A stretch of DNA of 35,097 nt from Opitutaceae bacterium (GCA_016794725.1 JAEUGZ010000125.1:1-35097); one strand, 5' to 3'; positions 14,528 to 22,235 are shown, numbered from the stretch's first letter. The notes: generated by a model not told the origin, from the sequence alone. Numbers and translations: made by a program.

Positions 14528-16378
14528 ATGGCCTCGTCCACGCTCCTTTCGCTGCGCGATCGCTGGCTCGCCGCCTGGCCCCAGGCGCTTGCGTGCTGGA
14601 GCCGTCACACCCGCCTGCGCGAACCCGTGCTGTGCCTGGACAACGGTGCGGCGGTTGCCGAGGGGCTCCAGGGGAGTTTCGCCATGATCCGCCTTCGCGA
14701 CCAGGCCATCGTCGTGAACCTGGCCGAAGTGGCGTCGCGCAACCTGGGAGACTACGCGGTGGAGGTGCTGGCCCACGAGATTGGCCATCACGTGCTGGCG
14801 CCCGCCACCCTGACGGATCACCTGCGCATGCTGGCGCGCATGCAGCGGGCCCTGCCCACGCTCAAGGCCCACGCTCCGATGCTGGCCAACCTCTACACGG
14901 ACCTGCTGATCAACGACCGGCTGCAGCGGGGCGCGGAGCTTCGCCTGGCTGATGTCTACCGGGCCCTTCGATCGGAGGGAAAAGCCTCGGGCGCCGTGTG
15001 GACCTTGTACGTGCGCATCTACGAAGTGCTCTGGAGCCTCCCGCGCGGCTCGCTCGGAGGAGGCGAAACCGATGATCGACTGGAGGGGGATGCCTGGCTC
15101 GGGGCGCGTTTGATCCGTGTCTATGCCCGGGACCTTTTGCGTGGCAGCGGCCGGTTCGCCGCGCTGCTCCTGCCCTACCTGGTCACGGATGCGAAGCACG
15201 CCGCCGCCGCCCTTGCCGGCTGGCATGACACCCGCGGGGCGGGCGCCGGGGGCGAGCCGGTGGGCGCTGTCGAGGAGGACGCCGACGAACGGGACGCCCC
15301 GCATCCCGCCTCCGATCCGGTGCTCACCGGCGAGGACGCCGTGCCTGATGCCGACCAAAACGATCCGGAAAGGCGTGGACATCGCCTCACCCCCGCCTCG
15401 GTGCAATCGCCGGTTGATCAGGCCAGGGGCCAGGCGAGGGAGCCGTTTGAATACGGACAGATTCTCCGCTCCGCGGGCCTGAACCTCACCGACCACGAGG
15501 TGGCCGTGCGCTACTACCGGGAACGCGCCCGGCCCCACCTCATCGCCTTCCCCCGCCGCCCGCGCCCCGAGGGCACCGACCCGTTGCCGGAGGGACTCGA
15601 GCCGTGGGACATCGGCCAGCCCTTTGACCAGATCGACTGGCTGCAGAGCCTGCTTCTCAGCCCCAGTGTCATCCCGGGGATGACACTTGTACAGCGCACC
15701 TGGGGTGTATCCGAGGGGGCGACACCGAGTCCCTTGCCGCTGGACCTCGATCTCTATGTCGACAGCTCCGGCTCGATGCCCAATCCGCAGGTGCGGGTGT
15801 CGTACCTGGCTCTCGCCGGTGCCATCCTGTGTCTCTCCGCCCTGCGGGCCGGAGGCCGGGTGCAGGTCACGCTCTGGAGCGGACGCAACCAGTTCATGGC
15901 CACGCCGGGCTTTTGCCGGGACGAGTTTGAAATCCTGCGTGTCCTCACCGGTTTCTTCGGTGGCGGCACGCAGTTCCCACTCCATCGGCTGCGCGAGACC
16001 TTTGCCGGACGCCGGCCGACGGAGCGGCCGGCCCACGTCATGGTCATTTCCGACGATGGGGTTTCGACGATGTTTGACAGCGACGATGAGAAGGGCACCC
16101 CCGGCTGGACTGTGGCCGCCCGCGCCCTGGCGCAGGCGGGCGGCGGAGGCACCCTCGTGCTCAACCTTCCGGAGAACTGGGAGCGGGACCGCGTGCGGCC
16201 GCACACGTTGAATCCCTATGCGACAATCCAGCGCGCGAGGGACCAGCATGGGTGGCAGGTCCACGCGGTGGCGACGTGGGAACAGCTCGTCCGCTTTGCC
16301 CGCGAGTTCAGCCGCCGTCGGTTCGCCCGAGACGATGAAGCACAACCCACGACCGCGGCAGGGAGGGGCGAACCGTGA
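14528..16378 (+). CDS. Zincin-vWA fusion protein, MoxR partner
   Basis: In this 616-residue protein the N-terminal domain (about 1-225) has a classical metallopeptidase motif HEIGH at 83-87 (HExxH), and a downstream helix NLYTDLLINDRLQRG (about 121-135) that could give the third metal ligand. This arrangement recalls the putative metallopeptidase domain of DUF2201/COG3864 proteins. A charged, disordered linker (about 235-305) follows. The C-terminal domain (about 403-590) is a von Willebrand A fold with a complete MIDAS: D412-x-S414-x-S416 in LYVDSSGSM, and GGGTQF and SDDGVS later. vWA domains with MIDAS bind divalent metal and mediate contacts with MoxR ATPases. It may cleave or remodel a target under ATPase control. 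Zinc binding and peptidase activity are inferred from the motif only. Confidence 0.86.
   Translation: MASSTLLSLRDRWLAAWPQALACWSRHTRLREPVLCLDNGAAVAEGLQGSFAMIRLRDQAIVVNLAEVASRNLGDYAVEVLAHEIGHHVLAPATLTDHLRMLARMQRALPTLKAHAPMLANLYTDLLINDRLQRGAELRLADVYRALRSEGKASGAVWTLYVRIYEVLWSLPRGSLGGGETDDRLEGDAWLGARLIRVYARDLLRGSGRFAALLLPYLVTDAKHAAAALAGWHDTRGAGAGGEPVGAVEEDADERDAPHPASDPVLTGEDAVPDADQNDPERRGHRLTPASVQSPVDQARGQAREPFEYGQILRSAGLNLTDHEVAVRYYRERARPHLIAFPRRPRPEGTDPLPEGLEPWDIGQPFDQIDWLQSLLLSPSVIPGMTLVQRTWGVSEGATPSPLPLDLDLYVDSSGSMPNPQVRVSYLALAGAILCLSALRAGGRVQVTLWSGRNQFMATPGFCRDEFEILRVLTGFFGGGTQFPLHRLRETFAGRRPTERPAHVMVISDDGVSTMFDSDDEKGTPGWTVAARALAQAGGGGTLVLNLPENWERDRVRPHTLNPYATIQRARDQHGWQVHAVATWEQLVRFAREFSRRRFARDDEAQPTTAAGRGEP
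16361..16368 (+). promoter_or_regulatory. Strong ribosome-binding site for the radical SAM gene
   Basis: GGGAGGGG lies inside the end of the vWA gene, six bases before the GTG at 16375. It is one of the few clear Shine-Dalgarno sequences in the window and supports the GTG start that overlaps the vWA stop codon (GTGA). Confidence 0.75.
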
Positions 16379-17433
16379 TTGTCGTGTGGCGCATCACCGA
16401 GCGGTGCAATCTGGCCTGTCCCTTTTGCGCCTATGACCGCACGCTCCCCCGCGGACGCCGGACGATGGACGCCACCGCGGCGCGCGGCATCGTGGCGCGG
16501 TTGGCGGAGTATCAGGAGACCACCGGCGATCCGGTCTTGCTCAGCTGGCTGGGCGGTGAGCCCTTGCTATGGCCGGAGTTCGAGGATCTCAGCCGCGAAG
16601 CGGTTGCGCGCGGCCTTCGACTCAGCGTGACCACGAATGGTACTCTGCTGACCCGGCCGGCGATCCGAACACTCCTCGGGACGTTGTTCGCGGAGGTCAC
16701 GGTCAGCGTGGACGGACTCGCGCCGACCCATGATCGCCTGCGCGGCTGGCCGGGTGGGTTTGATGTGCTGGCGAAGTCGGTGCGTGCCCTGGCCGATGAA
16801 AAGCGGCAACGCGGACAAGGTCCAAAACTGCGAGTGAACACGGTGTTGATGCACTCAACCTGGAGGGAGTTCTCCGCGCTGTGCGAGGCCGTGGCCGACT
16901 GGGGAGTGGAGGAGATCACCTTCAATCAACTTGGAGGCAATGATCGCCCTGAGTTTTATCCCGCGCATCGGCTTACCCCTGAGGATGTCGAAGGATGGGC
17001 CGCGGCCTTGCCGGGAGTGCGGGAGCGGGCGAGGGGACGCGGACTGGAGGTGGTGGGTGGCGACGCCTACCTCCGCCGGCTGCGGGCGACGAGCCGCGGT
17101 CTCGCGCTGCCGGTAGAGGACTGCGGCCCTGGGGAACGCTTTTGGTTCATTGATGAACGGGGCCGCGTCGCGCCGTGCAGCTTTACCGTGGAGGGTTACG
17201 GTGTGCCCCTGGCGGACCTGGCCAGCGTGGAGGCGTGGAGGGAGCTGCCGGAGCGCTTCAGCCAGGCCCGCGCCCGTCGTCGGCTCGCCTCCTGCGCCGA
17301 TTGTCATAGCACGCAGGTGTGTGAGAAGTTCGCCGCCCGGCGAGCCGAATCCGGCGTGTCGGGCGCCGGGTTGACTCCCGAACAGGCTGTCCCTTTTCCC
17401 TCTGTCATGGTTGAACCGTGTCCCGCAGGATGA
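16375..17433 (+). CDS. Radical SAM/SPASM-domain enzyme
   Basis: This 352-residue protein has the CxxxCxxC cluster site C11-C15-C18 (RCNLACPFC), the GGEP motif (60-63) for SAM binding, and the TTNGT and SVDG strands of a standard radical SAM barrel. The C-terminal part carries further cysteines in a SPASM-like order: C250, C268 (VAPCSF, after FIDERGRVAPC), C307-xx-C310-xxxxx-C316. Such enzymes bind auxiliary FeS clusters and often modify peptides, proteins or small molecules. Translation starts at GTG 16375, overlapping the vWA stop, behind a strong ribosome-binding site. The substrate is unknown. Neighbouring candidates are the two unknown proteins, the micro-ORF at 19380, or an activated acid made by the downstream ligase. 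Confidence 0.92.
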   Translation: MIVVWRITERCNLACPFCAYDRTLPRGRRTMDATAARGIVARLAEYQETTGDPVLLSWLGGEPLLWPEFEDLSREAVARGLRLSVTTNGTLLTRPAIRTLLGTLFAEVTVSVDGLAPTHDRLRGWPGGFDVLAKSVRALADEKRQRGQGPKLRVNTVLMHSTWREFSALCEAVADWGVEEITFNQLGGNDRPEFYPAHRLTPEDVEGWAAALPGVRERARGRGLEVVGGDAYLRRLRATSRGLALPVEDCGPGERFWFIDERGRVAPCSFTVEGYGVPLADLASVEAWRELPERFSQARARRRLASCADCHSTQVCEKFAARRAESGVSGAGLTPEQAVPFPSVMVEPCPAG

Positions 17434-18014
17434 AATCCGAAGGTCCCGATCTGGAGTCAATGCTGCGTCGCGTGATGGAAACGCCCCAGGATTTCCTCGC
17501 GGAGCCGCGACTCGGGGCCTCTGCGGGTGTGGGCGTGGCCGCCGTGGTGGGTGACCTGTGGCGGCTGCTGTCGCACCGGCCCGGTCCCGATGTGCTGGCG
17601 CTGGGCGCGGCGCGGGGTGGTTCGGGTGACCGCAATCGGCTCGCGGTGATCATGCTGCTATGCTGGATCCTCGCGGACGAGTCCTTTCGGAGGCAGCCCC
17701 CGTCGCCCGAGGCCCTGCGCACGCTCCTGGGTGAGGGAGCCGAGGAACTGGCGGCCCAGGTGACCGCCGCAAAATTCATCTCGGATCCGCATCGGCGTGA
17801 AGAGCTGGTGCGCTTTTCTCTCGCCCGGGTGGGATTGCGCCCGCGGGGCGAGAGTGTGGCGCAGGCACAGGACCGTTTGACCAGCCTCAGTTCGGTCGAG
17901 CGCGCGCGCGTGATGAAGGCTTCACGGGCGGCGGAGCAGCGGGCCCGGGAGATTCGCGAGGCGCTGGCCCGCAAGGCTGCCGAGGAGTCTGCGGACAAGT
18001 GGACGCGCGAATGA
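17430..18014 (+). CDS. Unknown helical protein linked to radical SAM enzyme
   Basis: This 194-residue protein is not recognised. The ATG at 17430 overlaps the radical SAM stop (ATGA); a GTG at 17418 would add four residues. The N-terminus (LESMLRRVMETPQDFLAEPRL) is helical. A Val/Ala-rich helix and the hydrophobic stretch RLAVIMLLCWILADESF (too charged at its ends for a sure membrane helix) follow. A RREELVRFSLARVGLRPRGE motif comes next, then a long charged helix rich in Arg, Ala and Glu (about 145-194) that looks like a coiled coil. No cysteine cluster or catalytic motif is visible. Given its coupling, it could be a partner, a scaffold or even the protein substrate of the radical SAM enzyme. 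Confidence 0.7.
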   Translation: MKSEGPDLESMLRRVMETPQDFLAEPRLGASAGVGVAAVVGDLWRLLSHRPGPDVLALGAARGGSGDRNRLAVIMLLCWILADESFRRQPPSPEALRTLLGEGAEELAAQVTAAKFISDPHRREELVRFSLARVGLRPRGESVAQAQDRLTSLSSVERARVMKASRAAEQRAREIREALARKAAEESADKWTRE

Positions 18015-18021
18015 GAGCCCG

Positions 18022-19383
18022 GTGAGAGATGAACCGATACAGACTGCGGACCATGACCGTCACCCCGCGTTGAGCGAGGAGGGCCGGCGGTTGCTGCAGC
18101 ACCTGCGGGAACATCCCCATGCACCGATTTATCGTAACGAAAGCGGACACCGCCTTCGTCCTCACGAAGTCGAACAGGTGCGGGCCCACGAGCGCGAGGT
18201 GATGGCCGCGCCGGTGCGAGCCGCCGAGGGCGGCGGGCCGGAGTGGCTGGAATCGTGGGTGAGGCGATGTTATGATCTCGTACCCCACTTCCGAGAGCGG
18301 GGAATGCCGCCGGAACGATTCGAGGACCTTCCCACCGTCGACCGGGGGGACCTTGGTCGCGACATCGCCCGTTTTGTGCCCGACGACGTGCCGCTCGAGC
18401 GCATGATCCACTTCCGCACCAGCGGCACCACCGGGCATCCGCTGTTGATTGCGTCCCATCCGGTGGTGGCGGCACGTTACCTGGGGTACCACCGCCGGGC
18501 GCTGCGCCGTTTCGGGATCGAGCTGCGTCACGGACGGGGCCAGGTCGGCGTGGTGCTGCTGGGACACCAGCGCGTCTGTTTCACCTATGTATCCGTCACG
18601 CCGACTCAGGACGAGGCGGGACTGGCGAAGATCAACCTCCACCCTGACGACTGGCGTCACCCGGACGACCGCGCCCGCTACATCGACGCGCTGGCGCCGG
18701 AGGTGCTTGCCGGGGATCCGCTGTCGTATGCGGTGCTGCTGGAACTGCCGGTGACCTGTCGACCACGTGCGCTGCTCTGCACCTCGATGACGCTCCTGCC
18801 CGGACTGCGTGATCGTCTGGCGAACCGGTTTGGCTGTCCGGTGCTGGATCTTTATTCCATGAACGAGGCGGGCCCGATCGCGGTGGCGGATCCGGCGGTG
18901 GGGGGGCACGTGCTCCTGCAGCCCCGGATGCACGTGGAGATCCTCGATCCGGCCGGCCGGCCGGTGCCGACCGGGCAGCGCGGGGAGATCACGCTCACCG
19001 GTGGGTTCAACTTTTGCCTGCCGCTGCTGCGGTACCGGACGGGTGACTACGCCTCGCTCCACACCGTGGCCGGCGAACCGGTCCTGATGGGACTGGAGGG
19101 GCGTCCGCCCGTCCGCTTCCGCACCCGGGCCGGCGGATGGATCAACAACATCGAAGTGACCCACCTCCTCCGACCCTTTGCCCTGGCGCGCTTCCGACTC
19201 CACCAGCACGCCGACGGTGCGCTGCACTTTGGCTGGGATGGCGCGGGGATGGATGGCGGGGAACTTCGGCGGGTGCTGTTGACGCTGTTTGGCTCCGACC
19301 AACCGCTGACCCTCAGCGCCCTGCCTCCGGAGCCGACGAAGCAGGTGCAGTACACCTCAGACCTGCGGGAGGCGTTGCCATGA
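18022..19383 (+). CDS. PaaK/CapK-like adenylate-forming enzyme
   Basis: This 453-residue protein has the AMP-binding P-loop FRTSGTTGHPL (131-141), the YSMNEAG motif (278-284) and YRTGDY (338-343). The C-terminal segment with WINNIEVTHLL and a terminal lysine (K440 in PPEPTKQVQY) fits the catalytic Lys of the superfamily. The arrangement matches the phenylacetate-CoA ligase/CapK/LuxE branch, which activates a carboxylate as acyl-AMP and passes it to CoA or another acceptor. The start is a GTG seven bases after the preceding stop. There is no carrier-protein gene nearby, so the acceptor is unclear. Its place directly after a radical SAM enzyme suggests the two work on the same intermediate. The acid substrate cannot be deduced. 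Confidence 0.87.
   Translation: MRDEPIQTADHDRHPALSEEGRRLLQHLREHPHAPIYRNESGHRLRPHEVEQVRAHEREVMAAPVRAAEGGGPEWLESWVRRCYDLVPHFRERGMPPERFEDLPTVDRGDLGRDIARFVPDDVPLERMIHFRTSGTTGHPLLIASHPVVAARYLGYHRRALRRFGIELRHGRGQVGVVLLGHQRVCFTYVSVTPTQDEAGLAKINLHPDDWRHPDDRARYIDALAPEVLAGDPLSYAVLLELPVTCRPRALLCTSMTLLPGLRDRLANRFGCPVLDLYSMNEAGPIAVADPAVGGHVLLQPRMHVEILDPAGRPVPTGQRGEITLTGGFNFCLPLLRYRTGDYASLHTVAGEPVLMGLEGRPPVRFRTRAGGWINNIEVTHLLRPFALARFRLHQHADGALHFGWDGAGMDGGELRRVLLTLFGSDQPLTLSALPPEPTKQVQYTSDLREALP
19367..19372 (+). promoter_or_regulatory. Ribosome-binding site for a 13-codon micro-ORF
   Basis: GGGAGG sits seven bases before the ATG at 19380, inside the end of the ligase gene. It has ideal spacing for that ATG, which opens only a short frame. 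This supports real initiation there. Confidence 0.55.
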
Positions 19384-19421
19384 CCCCTCCGACTGGAGGC
19401 AATGGGAGCCGCCGCGGATGA
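19380..19421 (+). CDS. 13-residue micro-ORF bridging ligase and pnuC
   Basis: The ATG at 19380-19382 overlaps the ligase TGA (ATGA), and the TGA at 19419-19421 overlaps the pnuC ATG at 19418 (again ATGA). The peptide is MTPPTGGNGSRRG. A GGGAGG lies seven bases upstream of its ATG. It may be a coupling cistron that hands ribosomes from the ligase to pnuC across a 34-bp gap. A less likely view is a tiny substrate peptide; it lacks Cys, Tyr, Lys and Trp but has Thr, Asn, Ser and Arg. It is too short for any family assignment. Confidence 0.35.
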   Translation: MTPPTGGNGSRRG

Positions 19422-20056
19422 CCTTCGAGCCCGCAAGTCTCGTTGGCCTCGAGGTGGCCGCCAACGCGTTCAATCTCGTTTCCATCCTGCTGGCCGGCCG
19501 CAATCGGGTTGAGACCTGGTGGACGGGCATCGTGGGTTGTTCGCTCTTTGGCGTCCTCTTCCTGGGCACGCAGCTCTATGCGGATGCGACGCTCCAGGTT
19601 TTCTTCATCGTCACCAGCGCGATCGGCTGGTGGAGGTGGCGCACCGGAGGAGGGCAGGGCCGGTCCGATGCCGGTGACCTGCCGATCCGCCGCACTTCGG
19701 CGCGCGTGATCGTCGCCGCGTCCGCAGCGGCCGTCGGGGTGACCCTGGGGTATGGAACCCTGCTGCATGTCCTGACGGATGCCTATGCCCCCTATGTGGA
19801 TTCGATCGTCCTGGCCTTCAGCGTCGTCGCGCAGGTGTTGCTCATGGGCCGTCGCCTCGAGACCTGGCCCTTCTGGATGGTGGTCAACACCGTGGCGGTG
19901 CCTCTTTATCTCAGCCGCGGGCTTTGGCCGACCGCGGTGCTCTACGTCGGATTCTGGATCAATGCCGGCGTGTCCTGGCGTCACTGGCATCGCCTCTGGC
20001 GCGTGACGCAATCCGGCGTGGCGGGTAAAGGGGCGATGTCGGAGGCGGTGGAATGA
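19418..20056 (+). CDS. pnuC: PnuC-type nicotinamide riboside transporter
   Basis: This 212-residue membrane protein has the PnuC pattern: an opening helix (LEVAANAFNLVSILLAGRNRVETWW), TLQVFFIVTSAIGWWRW with the tandem Trp, and a C-terminal block with VAQVLLMGRRLETWPFWMVVNTVAVPLYLSRGLW and FWINAGVSWRHW. Seven membrane helices are expected. PnuC takes up nicotinamide riboside by facilitated diffusion, trapped by phosphorylation inside the cell; the kinase is encoded by the next gene, whose start overlaps this stop by ATGA. GGGAG (19404-19408) is a reasonable ribosome-binding site nine bases before the ATG. No NiaR or NrtR site was recognised upstream, consistent with expression from the operon. 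Confidence 0.92.
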   Translation: MTFEPASLVGLEVAANAFNLVSILLAGRNRVETWWTGIVGCSLFGVLFLGTQLYADATLQVFFIVTSAIGWWRWRTGGGQGRSDAGDLPIRRTSARVIVAASAAAVGVTLGYGTLLHVLTDAYAPYVDSIVLAFSVVAQVLLMGRRLETWPFWMVVNTVAVPLYLSRGLWPTAVLYVGFWINAGVSWRHWHRLWRVTQSGVAGKGAMSEAVE

Positions 20057-21102
20057 GGGCGCGCTACGCCATCGGGTTGGTGGTGGGAAAATTCTGTCCC
20101 CTGCATCGGGGTCATGAATACGTCCTGGCCCGCGCTCGCGACCAGTGTGACCGGGTGGTGGTCATCAGCTACACGCGCCCCGAGTTTGCAGGCTGCGAAC
20201 CCGAGCGTCGAGAAGCGTGGCTGGAGGCGTGCTGTCCCTGGGCGGAGCGACTGGTGGTGACACCCGAGCGGCTTCGCGCCTGGTGGGGCGCGTCCGGAGG
20301 ACCGGTGGAGCTGCCGGAGAATGGCGAGTCGGATGAGGTTCACCGCCGGTTCGTCGGCCGCCTTTGCCTGGAGGTGCTGCGGTGCGAGGTGGATGCGGTG
20401 TTCACCAGCGAGGCGTATGGCGATGGATTTGCGGCGGAACTCACCCGTTTGTTTCCTTCTCGGCGCAAGGGCCTCGCGCCACCGGTGGTGCACGTGGCGG
20501 TGGATCCCGGGCGTGTGGCGGTTCCGGTGTCGGGCGAGGCCCTGCGAAAAGACCCGCACGGCCTGCGTCCCTTTCTTTCGCCGCCCGTGTACGCGAGCTT
20601 TGTGGAGCGCGTGGCACTGCTGGGTGGCGAGTCAACCGGCAAGAGCACCCTGGCCCAGGCGCTGGCCGAGCGCCTCGGCACCGTGGCGGTGACCGAGTAC
20701 GGCCGTGAGCGCTGGCAGGTGCGTGGCGGGCACTTGGTGTACGGGGATCTGCTTGAGATTGCGCACGAACAGGTGGCGCGTGAGGAGGAGGCGGCACGGC
20801 GGGCCGTACGGTTTCTGATTTGTGATACGACGCCTCTGACCACGCTCTTCTACAGTCATCACCTCTTTGGCCGCGCCGAGCCGGAGCTCCTGCGCCTGGC
20901 GGAGCGGCGCTATGACCACGTGGTGCTGTGTGCGGCGGATTTCCCGTTTGTCCAGGACGGCACCCGCTCGGAGGAGTCGCTGCGGGCGATCCAGCAATCC
21001 TGGTACCGGGCCGAGCTCGCCGCGCGCGGAGTGCCGTTTGACGAGGCCGCAGGCAGCTTGGAAGAGCGTATCACACTGCTAAAGGAGCGGCTTCGGCTCT
21101 AG
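20053..21102 (+). CDS. nadR: NadR-like bifunctional NMN adenylyltransferase / ribosylnicotinamide kinase
   Basis: This 349-residue protein has an N-terminal nucleotidyltransferase domain with GKFCPLHRGH (12-21, the HxGH-type active site) and VPVSGEALRKDP (158-168, in place of ISGTxIR). A C-terminal P-loop kinase domain follows with GGESTGKST (191-199), EYGRERW and CDTTPLTT. It would phosphorylate nicotinamide riboside to NMN and adenylate it to NAD. The N-terminal HTH repressor of enteric NadR is absent, as in many other bacteria. GGAGG at 20041-20045 is seven bases upstream of the ATG, which overlaps the pnuC stop. It is the last gene of the operon. Its TAG overlaps the TAG of the convergent lacI gene in the sequence CTAG. 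Confidence 0.93.
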   Translation: MRARYAIGLVVGKFCPLHRGHEYVLARARDQCDRVVVISYTRPEFAGCEPERREAWLEACCPWAERLVVTPERLRAWWGASGGPVELPENGESDEVHRRFVGRLCLEVLRCEVDAVFTSEAYGDGFAAELTRLFPSRRKGLAPPVVHVAVDPGRVAVPVSGEALRKDPHGLRPFLSPPVYASFVERVALLGGESTGKSTLAQALAERLGTVAVTEYGRERWQVRGGHLVYGDLLEIAHEQVAREEEAARRAVRFLICDTTPLTTLFYSHHLFGRAEPELLRLAERRYDHVVLCAADFPFVQDGTRSEESLRAIQQSWYRAELAARGVPFDEAAGSLEERITLLKERLRL

Positions 21103-21158
21103 CCGAAGTGTTCGGAGTCTGAAGCGGAGCCGGATGCGGCTGAAGCCGCGGCTCCTTT
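21081..21158. repeat. Inverted-repeat region spanning the convergent nadR/lacI ends
   Basis: Outer arms AAAGGAGC (21081-21088) and GCTCCTTT (21151-21158) are exact inverted repeats. They continue as GGCTTC (21089-21094) with GAAGCC (21142-21147) after a 3-nt bulge. Nested inside is a perfect 18-bp hairpin, CTTCGGCT-CT-AGCCGAAG (21091-21108), that contains both overlapping stop codons at its tip. It could act as a two-way terminator without T-tracts, or be a REP-like insertion that now codes for the last residues of both proteins. Confidence 0.5.
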
Positions 21159-22157
21159 GGCTGGCGGCTCCACCCAGCGTCCAGGGAAGAGCAGCATGCG
21201 GGGCCAGGGAGGGACGCCGGTTTCGTTGCTGGTGAGCTGGCTGACGACGAGGTCGACGGCATTGGCCGCCACCATGTCGTACGACTGATCCACCCCGCCG
21301 ATCGCCGGTGCGGTCGGCAACCAATGCAGATTGATGGTCGGCAATGTGGCGGGCAAATCGATGTCCATGGAACGCAGTGCTTCCAGGATCTCGAGCGTGC
21401 TCACCACGAGTGCATCGGGACGGCCCGCCTTCAACCGACGCGCGATGGCGCGGCGATTCTCCGGGATTCCCACCCACAACAGCTCCGCCGCATCCGATCG
21501 ACTCGGATGAAACACGGCGAATGCCGCCTCCCACGCCCGCCGCGCCCGCTCGTTCACTTCTGCTTCGAGGATCGCCATCGGGCGCCGGCGTCCGGCGGCA
21601 CTCAGTCGCTCCAGAGCCATCCGCATCGCCAGGTAGTGATGGTGACCGGCGTGGTGAAGCTCCGGACTCCACCGCGCGCTGCCAATCACGGCCGGGGCAA
21701 AGGAACTCCACTCAAAATCAAGCGTGACTTCGGCCTCATGCATGACCGGCGACAGCAGCATCCCGACAATCCCCCGCGATTTGATCACGTGGGAAAGCCG
21801 CCGGTCGTTCATGCCGCGTTCCATCGTCCAGAACTGCTCCAACCGGTAGCCCAACGCCTCTGCCCGCGCTTTGGCACCCTGAAAGACGCGCTGGAGGAAC
21901 GGGTCCTTTGTCGATTCGGATCGCGGGGTGTGCACCCAGACAAAGGCGATACGCTCGCCCTCCGCCACCGGACGTGACTGCCGGATATGGGACATCAGGG
22001 CGGAAAACCGTGGGTTCGGCCGATACCCCAACTGTTGCGCGACCGCCTGCACCTGCTTCCGTGTAGTGGACCGGATCCGAGGATCGTCCCGCAAAGCATA
22101 CGAAACCGTGGCCAGACTACAGCCGGCGGCGCGCGCGATTTGTTGCAGGGTGATCAC
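21099..22157 (-). CDS. LacI-family transcriptional regulator
   Basis: This protein of about 352 residues starts with a LacI helix-turn-helix (ITLQQIARAAGCSLATVSYAL) and a hinge helix region ending LGYRPNP. A periplasmic-binding-like ligand domain follows (AFVWVHTP, GIVGMLLSP, RPDALVVST and VDQSYDMVAANAVDLVVSQL). GTG 22157 is preferred because it puts the HTH at the very N-terminus; a TTG at 22184 would add nine residues. The last 18 or so residues are Ala/Ser/Gly-rich and come from the inverted-repeat region shared with nadR. Such regulators normally repress, and are released by, a sugar or related ligand. It is divergent from the hydrolase gene and has a candidate operator (22222-22235) in between. 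Confidence 0.92.
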   Translation of the reverse strand: MITLQQIARAAGCSLATVSYALRDDPRIRSTTRKQVQAVAQQLGYRPNPRFSALMSHIRQSRPVAEGERIAFVWVHTPRSESTKDPFLQRVFQGAKARAEALGYRLEQFWTMERGMNDRRLSHVIKSRGIVGMLLSPVMHEAEVTLDFEWSSFAPAVIGSARWSPELHHAGHHHYLAMRMALERLSAAGRRRPMAILEAEVNERARRAWEAAFAVFHPSRSDAAELLWVGIPENRRAIARRLKAGRPDALVVSTLEILEALRSMDIDLPATLPTINLHWLPTAPAIGGVDQSYDMVAANAVDLVVSQLTSNETGVPPWPRMLLFPGRWVEPPAKGAAASAASGSASDSEHFG

Positions 22158-22221
22158 GGGTGGGGAGACAATGACTTGGGTCAACTCAGGGATCCCGCGC
22201 GATCGAATTCAAGCTTCTGGA

Positions 22222-22235
22222 TTGAAGGGTTTCAA
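22222..22235. promoter_or_regulatory. Candidate LacI operator, lacI/hydrolase intergenic region
   Basis: TTGAAGGGTTTCAA has TTGAA/TTCAA half-sites around a 4-bp centre. The identical 14-mer occurs upstream of the TonB-dependent receptor (23746-23759). It lies 65 bp upstream of the preferred lacI start and 139 bp upstream of the hydrolase ATG. Half-sites of the form TGAA..TTCA are common for LacI-family repressors. Confidence 0.6.

Noticed and set aside
13439..16345. Open frame of 968 codons on the minus strand, antisense to the MoxR-operon genes
   Set aside because: It lies opposite three genes with clear motifs or coupling. Its translation is Arg/Gly/His-rich with no domain, a common shadow effect in GC-rich DNA.
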